Assembly (NCBI GenBank): GCA_018268465.1
Contig: JAFDWN010000030.1
Location: 124,001 to 188,000 of the forward strand
From: Actinomycetota bacterium
Lineage (GTDB): Bacteria; Actinomycetota; Actinomycetes; Mycobacteriales; Mycobacteriaceae
DNA length: 64,000 nucleotides
Direction of reading: 5' to 3'
Every line of letters begins with the position of its first letter. Position 1 is the first letter of the stretch. Below, in pieces: positions 37,801 to 45,462 of this stretch. Made by a program: the position numbers and the translations under genes. The notes below the pieces were generated by a model, which was not told where the DNA came from, searched no databases, and saw only the letters and a list, made by a program, of their open reading frames with translations.

Positions 37801-38064
37801 GTGGAGGCGCTGGTGGATCGCGCCGCCGACGGCGATCTGGCCGAAGCTCAAGAGGCGACCGACCAGTTGGCGAACGTGTCGGCGGACGTCAGTTCGGCGA
37901 TGCTCGAGATCACGCTTCTGCGACTGCGCACGCTCATATCCCGCGCCGGCGGCGACAAGGCCGGTCACCGGCACCTGTTGAGTCGGTACCGCGCCATGGC
38001 TGAATCGCTTGGCTTCGAAGGACATATCGCGTGGGCCGCGGCGATGGTCGACCGGCTTCTGTAG
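34819..38064 (+). CDS. Class III nucleotide cyclase-AAA ATPase-TPR signalling protein
   Basis: A 1081-residue cytoplasmic regulator. A zinc ribbon (Cys18, Cys21, Cys32, Cys35) is followed by a class III cyclase domain (KQVTVLFADL with metal Asp58; YTGDGVMVLFG with the second Asp near 101), then an AAA/NB-ARC-like ATPase (Walker A GAPGIGKS from residue 273, Walker B LFIIEDAHW) and a helical repeat tail of about 450 residues. In the cyclase, the usual transition-state Asn of the VNxAxR motif is Gly (GETVGFAHRM), as in a known mycobacterial subgroup, so catalytic activity is doubtful. There is no DNA-binding domain at the end. It may sense a ligand for the adjacent oxidase/P450 genes. Confidence 0.85.
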   Translation: MGVSREGDGGRTATELICRTCGAHASSTGRFCSECGARHVQATRTAAEYKQVTVLFADLVRSMELAAVLDMERLREVITELVERCARVAQRYGGTVEYTGDGVMVLFGAPVAVEDHAFDACHAALAIQQEAGGLANEVRRRDGVMLQVRIGLNSGRVIAGEVGAGSSRYAATGETVGFAHRMESAAPPGGVMVSESTARLVEHRVVLAEPEWVHIKGTEEPVRAQRLLSIVPRDDVAGRTEASLVGRRWEMAALDALMERAIGRRGGVVNLVGAPGIGKSRLARESAALAAGRGADVFWAFCESHARDIPFSAVTSLLRAGNEVADLSGHAARVRMRQQIPDADPQDLLLLDDLLGIFDPDALLPQLDPDDRRRRLTALITMRALARSTPALFIIEDAHWVDPVSESMLSDLMPVIPRTSSMVLITSRPEYGGALLRVAGAHTITIGPLGDSDITALLGELLGSDPSIGELAAVITERAAGNPFFAEEMVRELVQRGVLAGGRGGYTCRADAAEVSVPATVAAAIGARIDRLSVPARRTLTAASVIGARFEVELLSALGIDAAFDELLGAELIDQVRASPSAEYGFRHPLIRAVAYESQLKSDRAEWHRRLAAAIEKRTPASTDDNAALIAEHLQSGGDLRAAYGWHMRAGAWSANRDLNAARLSWERAREIADQLPAPDFPHPASPAPDLDVLSMRIAPRTMLCATDWQAREVRESRARFAELRELCTATGDKASLAIAMTALATELLYAGRAVEAADMSSQQVALFESMDDPTSAMGLAAISFVSWNGVLDFGAVLRWSQRITDLAAGDPAKGAGYGVGSPLAVALAWRGTARWCLGRPGWRQDLDDAVAIARCCNAETFSGAVAWTYGFAVQYGVLRADDSLISTCEDAVQTARNASSDRALGLAGYTLAVGLLNQDDAGDRQRGLELMMQTRDIWLRKRGLFLIPVTDVWAAREQARRGDRDMAIRAVRQALTELRTGYPFYTVWATGVLVEALVDRAADGDLAEAQEATDQLANVSADVSSAMLEITLLRLRTLISRAGGDKAGHRHLLSRYRAMAESLGFEGHIAWAAAMVDRLL

Positions 38065-38091
38065 ATCACTCGGGATTGCAGTCGGGCGGCG

Positions 38092-39651
38092 CTACGTACG
38101 GCGCTCGAACCCGATGTCATCGCCGATCACGGTGGATGGGCCAATCGGCAACGCCTCTGGATCATCGCCACCCACCGGGATGAATGCCAGCCGATCCCGC
38201 CAGACCTTACGCAGCAGATCCTCGAACGCCATGATCGTGAGTTGCTCACCGGGGCAACGCCGATAGCCGAATCCAAAGGGTGCGAAGCCCGCGTAATCAC
38301 ATACCGGCAGTGGCCGGTCGTCGACGACGCCGAACACCGTTCCGAAGGCGCTGTTCGCAAGGGCCGCCTTGCGCCCGTCCTTCACGTCGAATGTGGTGAG
38401 ATCGAAAGGACAGTTGGCCAAACCCATCTGACGAATCTGCGCCTCGTCGATATCCGCACTGGTGGGCACTCGCCCGTATCGGGACGGATCGAACTCGTCC
38501 GGGTTGGTCCATTGGACCCGGTCGTGGCTGGTCGCGGTGTGCGGGCTCACCATGTAGGTGTGTCGTTCGAACGGTGCCGGGGTGGTCTCCTCCAGCGCCG
38601 AGATGCTGCCGCCGTTGGGTGAAATAGTCCGGAACAGTTCCATCACGAACCGTTCCAGCGGGGGGAATCCGCCATCCGCCGCGGTGTCGAAGTCACCGCT
38701 CATCGTCGTGGCGAATACCTCCCGCGCCTGCGGATTCCCGCCTGCCTCTTTGAGTGTCGCCATGATGTTGTAGAGGCTGTTGCCCCATTGGCTGAACGCC
38801 ACGAAGTTATGGAAGCACTCGAACACGACATCCTTGTGGTTGAAGTGCTCACTCTCTTCGCCGTTTTTGAGCCAGTACCAAGCGAACGTCCGCTCCGGGC
38901 TGGGCGTCCTGCCGGAGCTGATGTCGGCGAGTCGGTCGTCGATCCACGACTTGAGAAACGCCAGGTTCTTCCGCACCGTCAGATAATTGTCGTACACCAC
39001 CTGCTGGGTGGGATCTCGGTAAGCCAGCACGGCGTTGAAGCTTGCACCGATTTGGCGTACCTGCTCGGGTAGCTGGTCACCCCTGACACCGAGATGCAGA
39101 TCCCAATAGAGATCCCAGAACGTATCAAGATAGATACGCATCAACGGTTTACCAGCGTTGGCGGGGGCCAGCAACGCATTGAAGTACCCAACGACCTTCT
39201 GCTGGTACATCTTTCGATACAAGTCGGGCGTGACAGCAGACATGTAGATGCGCTTTCGCCGATTGTCGGGCCCGCGTTTCTCCAGACCCTGAAGAAACAC
39301 CGTGACCCCTTCTTCCGGATCGGGCTGCCAGCTCTCACTGAGCAACCCCCACAGGTCGTAGGGCAGCGCGTTCTCTTTGGTCAGCGGCAGGTCGATCATC
39401 GGTAGCACCGGCCGCTCACCCGCCGTGACCCGGTTCATGACATTCGCGACGATGACGTTGTCGACATACGCGGTGTCGAACTTCGCGAGATACTGCTCTC
39501 GAAGTTTGGCCACCTCCTCCGGTAATCCCATGGCCCCCGACGTGCTTTGTCCCTCTTGCGCCGCAGGCGAGCACGCGATCAACGTCTGTGCGGACACCGC
39601 TGCCACCGCACCCGCCCCACCGGCGAGAAAGTGCCGTCGCTTCACTGTCAT
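38092..39651 (-). CDS. Tat-signal lipoprotein with cytochrome P450-type heme-thiolate domain
   Basis: A 519-residue protein that combines an export signal with a P450 core. The N-terminus KRRHFLAGG is a twin-arginine motif (Arg5, Arg6) and TLIAC (Cys27) a lipobox. The P450 heme loop FAPFGFGYRRCPGEQ places the ligand at Cys466, and the K-helix ExxR is ELFR (Glu338-Arg341). The I-helix lacks the AGxDT oxygen-activating motif and reads HNFVAFSQWGNS, which recalls the hydroperoxide-using CYP74 clan, and about 60 extra residues precede the heme loop. It therefore may act as a peroxide-dependent enzyme outside the membrane. ATG 39651 follows AGGGAA. It is convergent with the cyclase gene and 38 bp behind the SHOCT protein gene. 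Confidence 0.82.
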   Translation of the reverse strand: MTVKRRHFLAGGAGAVAAVSAQTLIACSPAAQEGQSTSGAMGLPEEVAKLREQYLAKFDTAYVDNVIVANVMNRVTAGERPVLPMIDLPLTKENALPYDLWGLLSESWQPDPEEGVTVFLQGLEKRGPDNRRKRIYMSAVTPDLYRKMYQQKVVGYFNALLAPANAGKPLMRIYLDTFWDLYWDLHLGVRGDQLPEQVRQIGASFNAVLAYRDPTQQVVYDNYLTVRKNLAFLKSWIDDRLADISSGRTPSPERTFAWYWLKNGEESEHFNHKDVVFECFHNFVAFSQWGNSLYNIMATLKEAGGNPQAREVFATTMSGDFDTAADGGFPPLERFVMELFRTISPNGGSISALEETTPAPFERHTYMVSPHTATSHDRVQWTNPDEFDPSRYGRVPTSADIDEAQIRQMGLANCPFDLTTFDVKDGRKAALANSAFGTVFGVVDDRPLPVCDYAGFAPFGFGYRRCPGEQLTIMAFEDLLRKVWRDRLAFIPVGGDDPEALPIGPSTVIGDDIGFERRT

Positions 39652-39689
39652 GTGTTCCCTTACCAAGTCTGTCGGTGGTTTGACCTGTG

Positions 39690-40079
39690 TCACCGCGTGT
39701 TCAGCGCGGCGGCCTTGAGTTGTTCGAATTCGGTCGGCGTGATGGCGCCGGCATCAAGCAGATCCCTGGCACTGGCGATGTCCTGGGTCGGGGATCGGCC
39801 TGCGACCCTGCGGATGTATTCATCGGTGTGTCGCCGCACCGCTTCGGCGTCTTCGTTGGCGCGCTCGGCCATACCCTTGCCGCGGGCGACGAGGTAGACC
39901 AGTGCGGTCAGATAGGGCAGCACCACCAGCAGAACCACCCAAATCGCCTTGACAACACCCGATGTCGACCGATCCCGCCAGAACAGGTCGGTCAAGATGT
40001 TGAACAGGATGATCAGGTAAGCGACGAAGGCGAAGATCAGGATCGTCGACCACAGGAAACTCCAGAACGTTCCCCACAT
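39690..40079 (-). CDS. Membrane protein with PLDc_N and SHOCT segments
   Basis: A 129-residue protein with two N-terminal transmembrane helices (PLDc_N-like, FWSTILIFAFVAYLIILFN and AIWVVLLVVLPYLTALVYLV with WRD between) and a C-terminal SHOCT motif (SARDLLDAGAITPTEFEQLK), a short helix pair common in oligomerising membrane proteins. It precedes the P450-like gene by 38 bp on the same strand and is probably its operon partner, perhaps as an anchor. Function unknown. Confidence 0.8.
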   Translation of the reverse strand: MWGTFWSFLWSTILIFAFVAYLIILFNILTDLFWRDRSTSGVVKAIWVVLLVVLPYLTALVYLVARGKGMAERANEDAEAVRRHTDEYIRRVAGRSPTQDIASARDLLDAGAITPTEFEQLKAAALNTR

Positions 40080-40497
40080 TGGCAGTTTCTCTCCTCAATA
40101 GATGACGCGGTGATGACCAGGCCGGTGCGGGCCAGGCGGCATCGACAGCCGATGGTCGATCGGATGCCACTCAGATGGCGCCTGGTGTCAGTGCGTCACT
40201 GACTTCGCCTGGCCGCCGGTCGGGGAAAGGGGCACCCCGCAGCTGTGCCAGCGCACATGCATGGCGTGTTGCCTGATCCCACAGTGCCGACAGTAGAGCG
40301 GATTTCGGTGCCCCAGCCGTCCCGCGGGCGCGAAACCATCCCCCGAGCCCATCCCCGGGCGGCGATGGTGCGCAGTCTCGTATTCTTGGGCGGATTCCAC
40401 GACCACATACCCCGACAGGGACGGAGCAGTCGCCATAGTCAGCAATACGCAGACCGCGCGGACCGACCGTCGCTTCCGTCGAACACCGGTCACCGTC
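40080..40497. other. 418-bp divergent region, with coding-like sequence just before the LAL gene
   Basis: It separates the SHOCT gene (minus) from the regulator (plus). In the frame of the regulator the sequence is open from about 40366 to 40497 but has no ATG, GTG or TTG. The last 20 codons look like genuine protein (RTDRRFRRTPVTVVV). Confidence 0.5.
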
Positions 40498-42951
40498 GTG
40501 GTGGCCGCCGCGGGTTGGGGTAAGACAACGCTGTTGCGGTCCTGGCGCGCTGTGGAGACCGACGCGACCGCCCACGTGTCCTTCGATCGCGAGCACCGCT
40601 CCAGCGCCTTGGACGCCGGAGTGGTGCTCGTGTCGGCGGCCGAACAACTCGGGATCGGCGACGATCGACTGCGCACCACCGTCTCGTTGATCCCCGCCGA
40701 CGGTGCCTCCTTGGGCTCCGCCTTCATCGGCGCGTTCGCCGACATGTTGCAGGACATGGTTACACCGTTCGTGGTGTTCCTCGACGATCTGCACACCCTC
40801 GGCGCGGCGACCACCGCGGATGTCGGACAACTGGTCCGAACGGTCGCCGACCGACACCACCGATTCGTCATCTCGTCGCGACGCAATCCGAGCTGGGCCG
40901 TACACCGTTGGCGGGTGAACGGATTCGCCGACATACTCACCGCTGACGATCTGCGGCTCGGTGAGCCCGAGATCGCCGCGCTGCTCGGCACCGACCACGC
41001 TGCGCTGGCACCGCGGGTGGCATCGATCACCGCCGGCTGGCCCGCGGCGGTGCAGGCCGTCCTGTGGCGGGTGCGGTTGGCCCCCGACGCGGACCTGGAA
41101 CATGCGATGCTCGATCTGGTCGACTACGTGGAATCCGAGATTTTTCCCGGCCTCGGTCGAGCCGATCTGGACGTGCTCTGCCGAACCAGCATCCTGGGCA
41201 CCTTTCCCCTGGACGTGGCGACACGGGTGACCGGGGATCCGCAGACACCGCGAATCCTGCGGGAGACGATGCGGAGCACCGCACTACTGACGATCCTGCC
41301 CGACGGCCGCGTCGCCTTTGACGACGCGCTGCGTACCGCGCTACGTCATCGGCTGGCGACCGTCGTCGACGACCACGGATTGAAACTGCTGCAGAAGAAG
41401 GCAGCGGCAGCCTGGTTGGACCAACCGGATTCGTTCGACGGATTGGCCACGGCGATGGACCACCTGTTGGACGGGCACTGCTGGGTGCGGGCTCGTGAAT
41501 TACTGCGACGCCGCTGGCCCGAGGTCGACCGGCACTCGCGGTTGGACGCCGTGGTCGGCTGGTTCGAGGCGATTCCCAGTCGATGGTGGCGTGACGATCT
41601 GGATCTGACACTGCTCTACGGCTGGGCCAATCTGCGTGTCGGACACGACGAGCGGGCGCTGGAACTGCTGCACGATCCTGTCGTCCTTGCCCATCCGGCG
41701 GGCGGTGCGATCGCAACGGTCGGGTACGCCTGGTCGGTGGGTTGGTCAACCGACCCTCGTGAAGCAGTGACGATAATCGACGATGCCCTGGGGACTTCGG
41801 CCGGCGTGGGGCAGGACGTGCAGCGCTATCTCGCGGTCCTCGGCGTGGCCGACTACCGCCTCGCCGGCGAAGTCGCCTCAGCCCAGGCGAACGCGATCGC
41901 GGGTCGCTGGTCCACAGCCGCCGGCCACCTCGAACGCGTACTGACACCGACCGTTGCGCTGGCACCGGCTACCAGGATTTCAGCGCTCGGCGCCGACGCC
42001 TGGGTGAAGTCGATGCAGGGTGACATTGGTGCCGCCAGGCGGCAGGCGTCCGAATCGACCCGGTTAGCCGCCAGCTGCGATATGTCTGCACATATTCGGA
42101 CGGTTCCGGCGCGTATCGCGATGGCCGTGACTGCGGCCCTGGGCGGCGACCCGGATACCGCCATGGCGTATGTCGACGACGCGGCGCAGTGCGCCCGTCG
42201 GGTGCGCGCTGCCAACCTGCTTCGGATTGCCGACCTGGTGGCGTCGATGTGCGGTGTGGTCGACGGCTCCTACCTCGACGGCGCCGACCCGCCCCTGTCC
42301 CCCGCCCCGCTGCCACTGGTCGACCAGTTCCTGGCCGCCGCACGCGCCCGCCGGCTGGCAGTGCTGGGCGACATCTCGGGTGCGGCCGCCGAACTGTCCG
42401 CGAGCGCACCGCACGAGTTCACGCTCTCGCATTGGGCTGAGGTGCTGTTGGACGTCCGCGGCCGCCGGGCCACGTCGAAATGGCTATCCGCGCAGCCGCC
42501 CGCGACCTGCAACCACGGGCGGGTGGTGCGCTTGCTCGCCGAAGCGGCAAGCGCTGCCGGGGACCCGGCCGCGCAGACCTTCGCCGCCCAGGCCGCCGAG
42601 GTCGCCGCCGCCGAACGGTTGCTCGGAGTGTTGGCCACCGCCCCGCATCAGCTGTGGCGCCGCCACGGTGTGCGATCCGCACATCCGCTGCTCGCCGAGG
42701 CCATCAACACGGCGCCCACCTACCGCAGCCGTGTGCGCATCCCGGCGCTGACCCGCCGCGAGCTGGACCTCCTACGGATGCTGGTGCAGGGCAGGCGCAT
42801 CGGCGACATCGCGGACGCGCTGTACCTGTCGGTGAACACCGTCAAATGGCATCGCGCGAACCTGTACCGCAAGCTCGGCGTGCCCGACCGTGCCGCGGCG
42901 GTGCACCTGGCCGCCGAGATGCGGCTGTTCGACCTGTCGCAGCCACGGTGA
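40498..42951 (+). CDS. MalT/LAL-type LuxR regulator with ATPase domain, start codon uncertain
   Basis: An 817-residue regulator: P-loop ATPase (Walker A AAAGWGKTT, Walker B VVFLDDLH), a helical repeat region and a C-terminal LuxR helix-turn-helix (LTRRELDLLRMLVQGRRIGDIADALYLSVNTVKWHRANLYRKLGV). The first canonical start, GTG 40498, falls four residues before Walker A and cuts off the first beta strand. The in-frame upstream codons supply that strand (RRTPVTVVV) but contain no standard start; an ATA at 40435 with GGAG 8 bp upstream is the only suggestive point. The gene may use a rare start or carry a start-codon mutation. It is divergent from the SHOCT-P450 operon and is a candidate regulator of it. 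Confidence 0.85.
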   Translation: MVAAAGWGKTTLLRSWRAVETDATAHVSFDREHRSSALDAGVVLVSAAEQLGIGDDRLRTTVSLIPADGASLGSAFIGAFADMLQDMVTPFVVFLDDLHTLGAATTADVGQLVRTVADRHHRFVISSRRNPSWAVHRWRVNGFADILTADDLRLGEPEIAALLGTDHAALAPRVASITAGWPAAVQAVLWRVRLAPDADLEHAMLDLVDYVESEIFPGLGRADLDVLCRTSILGTFPLDVATRVTGDPQTPRILRETMRSTALLTILPDGRVAFDDALRTALRHRLATVVDDHGLKLLQKKAAAAWLDQPDSFDGLATAMDHLLDGHCWVRARELLRRRWPEVDRHSRLDAVVGWFEAIPSRWWRDDLDLTLLYGWANLRVGHDERALELLHDPVVLAHPAGGAIATVGYAWSVGWSTDPREAVTIIDDALGTSAGVGQDVQRYLAVLGVADYRLAGEVASAQANAIAGRWSTAAGHLERVLTPTVALAPATRISALGADAWVKSMQGDIGAARRQASESTRLAASCDMSAHIRTVPARIAMAVTAALGGDPDTAMAYVDDAAQCARRVRAANLLRIADLVASMCGVVDGSYLDGADPPLSPAPLPLVDQFLAAARARRLAVLGDISGAAAELSASAPHEFTLSHWAEVLLDVRGRRATSKWLSAQPPATCNHGRVVRLLAEAASAAGDPAAQTFAAQAAEVAAAERLLGVLATAPHQLWRRHGVRSAHPLLAEAINTAPTYRSRVRIPALTRRELDLLRMLVQGRRIGDIADALYLSVNTVKWHRANLYRKLGVPDRAAAVHLAAEMRLFDLSQPR

Positions 42952-43024
42952 GGGCGGCGGGTGCCCGATACGAGGCCCCGACCGAGTCCCGACGAGCCTT
43001 CGCCGCCGAGGACGACGACCGTCG

Positions 43025-43453
43025 GTGAGTGAATCCATCGTCTGCGACGCCTCGGCCGTCGTCGCGGTACTGCTCGATTCCGGCCCCGACGGCCAATGGG
43101 CCACCGAAAGACTCACCGGCGCCGAGCTTTACGCGCCGACGCTGCTCCCCTACGAATGCGCCAATATCGTGCGCCGACATGAACTGGCCGGCACCATCAG
43201 CGCTGACCAGTCCGCGCAAGCGCACACCGACCTCCTCGATCTGCCGGTGACCCTGTGGCCGTACGAGCTCCTGGCAGGCCGAGGCTGGCAACTACGCAAG
43301 AGCCTCTCCATCTACGACGCGGCATACGTGGCACTCGCCGAGTCCTTGGAGGCACCCCTGGTCACATTGGATCGACGGCTGCAGCGCTCGCCGGCACTGA
43401 GGTGCAGTGTGCAGTGCCCGGGCCCATCCCAAACTGACACGCGGCCGCAGTGA
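43025..43453 (+). CDS. VapC-type PIN-domain ribonuclease toxin without visible VapB
   Basis: A 142-residue PIN protein. The four acidic metal ligands are in VCDASAVV, LPYECANI, IYDAAYVALAE and LVTLDRRL. VapC proteins cleave RNA and are normally encoded just after a small antitoxin. Here only 73 bp separate it from the LAL stop, and no VapB-like frame is present, although a shadow frame of the regulator ends with a stop overlapping this GTG. The last 20 residues after the PIN fold look appended. It may be an orphan toxin, inactive, or paired in trans. Confidence 0.8.
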   Translation: MSESIVCDASAVVAVLLDSGPDGQWATERLTGAELYAPTLLPYECANIVRRHELAGTISADQSAQAHTDLLDLPVTLWPYELLAGRGWQLRKSLSIYDAAYVALAESLEAPLVTLDRRLQRSPALRCSVQCPGPSQTDTRPQ

Positions 43454-43605
43454 ACCGCTGACCACATCGCCTCGGTGATCGGCAAACCCACCAGGCCGCG
43501 ACGATGCGGCGCTTCGAGCGAGAAGCCTCGGGTACCCCCTGAGTGCAGCCGACAGCGCGGCCAACTAGTGGAGCGTCGGGTGGCCGCCGGGGCGCGGCGG
43601 CCGGG

Positions 43606-44106
43606 TCAATCCTGGTCGATCTTGGCGCCGGCCGGTGTGAGCACGTACCACTTCGCCCCGAAGGCACTTTCGCCTTGACCCTTCGTCGTCCCCGGGTCGT
43701 GGTCGTCGTCGTAGTAGTACAGCGGGTGACCGTTGTAGGTGACCTGCAGGGTACCGTCGGGCCGCGGGCTGGCGTTCAGCAGCGCCGCATCCACCCCGGT
43801 GCCGGCGGTCGGGGCGCCGACCGTGGTCAACGGTGGCCAGTGGCTGGCGCATTCGCCCACGCAGGCCGAGGTCGTGCCGGTGTCGCCCTCGAACAGGTAC
43901 AGCACGCGGCCGTGGGCGTCGGTCAGGATCTGGCCCAGCGGGTTCTGGGCCACCGCGACGCCCGCCGGGCCGGACGCGGCCACCACCGGCGTCGCCGCAG
44001 CCGGGGCACTGCCATAGGACTCCGGCTTCTGAGTCGAGTTCGACGTGCACGCGCTGGCCAGCAGTATCCCGACCGCGCAGAGGGTGATTTTCAGGGTTCT
44101 GGTCAT
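43606..44106 (-). CDS. Lipoprotein with two COG4315 secreted repeats
   Basis: A 166-residue lipoprotein. The signal ends at LLASAC (Cys20). After an Ala/Pro-rich linker come two copies of the PF03640-type repeat: LGQILTDAHGRVLYLFEGDT-like with SACVGECASHWPPL, then LQVTYNGHPLYYYDDDHDPG with the family's YY-x-DxxPG end. ATG 44106 was chosen because it begins the signal peptide. Family function is unknown; some relatives lie beside heme or redox genes. Encoded convergently to vapC. Confidence 0.87.
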   Translation of the reverse strand: MTRTLKITLCAVGILLASACTSNSTQKPESYGSAPAAATPVVAASGPAGVAVAQNPLGQILTDAHGRVLYLFEGDTGTTSACVGECASHWPPLTTVGAPTAGTGVDAALLNASPRPDGTLQVTYNGHPLYYYDDDHDPGTTKGQGESAFGAKWYVLTPAGAKIDQD

Positions 44107-44304
44107 GTCGCCGTCCTCGTGACGATGGGGGTGGCGCACTCGCCGGAGACGAGTGCGCCCACCGACGTGGGCGTGCGAGGGCCTGCGCCGGCGCTACCCA
44201 TGACACGCGCGTGACCGCCACGGGGTTCAACTGCCCGACGAACTGCGTCGGCAAAAATTGCGCCCCCACGCATTTTCTCGTCCCGATCAATAGGCTCGTG
44301 AACC

Positions 44305-45312
44305 GTGAGGCGGCGGGCGGTCGAATCTGTTTCGAGGGAACAGAAGTACCGCGCCGACGACCTCGACCGGGCGATTCTGCGCTTGTTGCAGGTCGACGCC
44401 CGTCGACCGTTTGCGGCGATGGCGGCTGACCTGGGCGTTTCCGACCAGACCGTGGCGCGAAGGTATCAGCGACTGCGGGCGCGGGCGGGCGTGCGGGTGG
44501 TTGCGCTGGCGCAGCCCAATGTCAACACCGCCGACCTGTGGCTGCTGCGGGTCCGCGCTGGGCCACATCTCGACACAATTGCGGCCAATCTGGCCAGGCG
44601 CAGCGACACCGCGTGGATACACAGCGTGTGCGGCCCCGGCGGACTGGAGGTCGTCGGCATGGTGTACCGAGATCGTGGCGAGGCGGGGAGTTTCGCTTTG
44701 CTCGAACAGCTTTCGGCGTCACCGAGCGTAACGTCGGCGACCGCTCAGGCGTGTTTGCACATGTTCTTCGGTGGTCCGGACAGTCTGCTGACGAAGTCCA
44801 CGGCACCGCCCGACGAGCGCAGCGCCGGGCCGGACGACCGACAGCCACATCGGCACGGCTCCGACACGACCGAGGCCGATCGGCGCCTGCTGACGGCGTT
44901 GGGGCTCGATGGCCGCGCCAGCGTGAAGCAATTGAGCCAGGTCAGCGGGTTGGCCCCGGAAACCGTCACGCACCGGATCGGGCAGCTCAAGGCCTCCGGC
45001 ACCCTCTACTTCGACGTCGACTTCGACCCCGGGCTGCTGGGATTGCGTTGCGGCGTCAGCCTGTGGCTGACCGTGACGCCGGCCCGTCTCGAGGACGCCG
45101 GGCGGCTGATGGCCGCCCACCAGGAGATCAGCTTCGCGACGGCGACCACTGGGACGACGAATATCTACGCGGTGGCCCACTGTGTCGACACCGGCGCGAT
45201 GTACCGGTATCTCAGCGGGCCGGTGGCCGAGCTGCCTGGGCTGAACGCCGTTGAGGCGGCTCCCCACATCCGCGACATGAAGAAGGCCCAAGGCGACCCG
45301 GCGACACCGTGA
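44305..45312 (+). CDS. Double-length Lrp/AsnC-family regulator
   Basis: A 335-residue protein made of two AsnC-type units. The first has a helix-turn-helix at about residues 18-60 (LDRAILRLLQVDARRPFAAMAADLGVSDQTVARR) and a RAM-like domain; the second begins again near 195 (DRRLLTALGLDGRASVKQLSQVSGLAPETVTHRI). GTG 44305 lacks a ribosome binding site; TAGGCT ends 8 bp upstream, so it may be leaderless. It precedes the OYE gene on the same strand by 150 bp and may control it. Ligand unknown. Confidence 0.88.
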   Translation: MRRRAVESVSREQKYRADDLDRAILRLLQVDARRPFAAMAADLGVSDQTVARRYQRLRARAGVRVVALAQPNVNTADLWLLRVRAGPHLDTIAANLARRSDTAWIHSVCGPGGLEVVGMVYRDRGEAGSFALLEQLSASPSVTSATAQACLHMFFGGPDSLLTKSTAPPDERSAGPDDRQPHRHGSDTTEADRRLLTALGLDGRASVKQLSQVSGLAPETVTHRIGQLKASGTLYFDVDFDPGLLGLRCGVSLWLTVTPARLEDAGRLMAAHQEISFATATTGTTNIYAVAHCVDTGAMYRYLSGPVAELPGLNAVEAAPHIRDMKKAQGDPATP

Positions 45313-45462
45313 CCCGTCCGCCGGGGGCGCACGTCGGATTCGTCGTCCCAGGGCAATCACCAAGTCGGAAATGCGGGAACTACGCCGCTGCGGCTGGCCG
45401 GGTGAGTGCGCACGCCAGCACCATGCGTGCATCCAGCACTTGACTCGACAGGGGGAGAAATC

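Noticed and set aside
40171..41103. Two overlapping minus-strand frames before and inside the LAL regulator
   Set aside because: Low-complexity products and overlap with the ATPase domain of a real gene; could not explain the missing start.
42480..43028. Frame ending in a stop that overlaps the vapC start, considered as a VapB antitoxin
   Set aside because: It is the +1 shadow of the LuxR helix-turn-helix region; Arg/Ala/Gly-rich and without an antitoxin fold.
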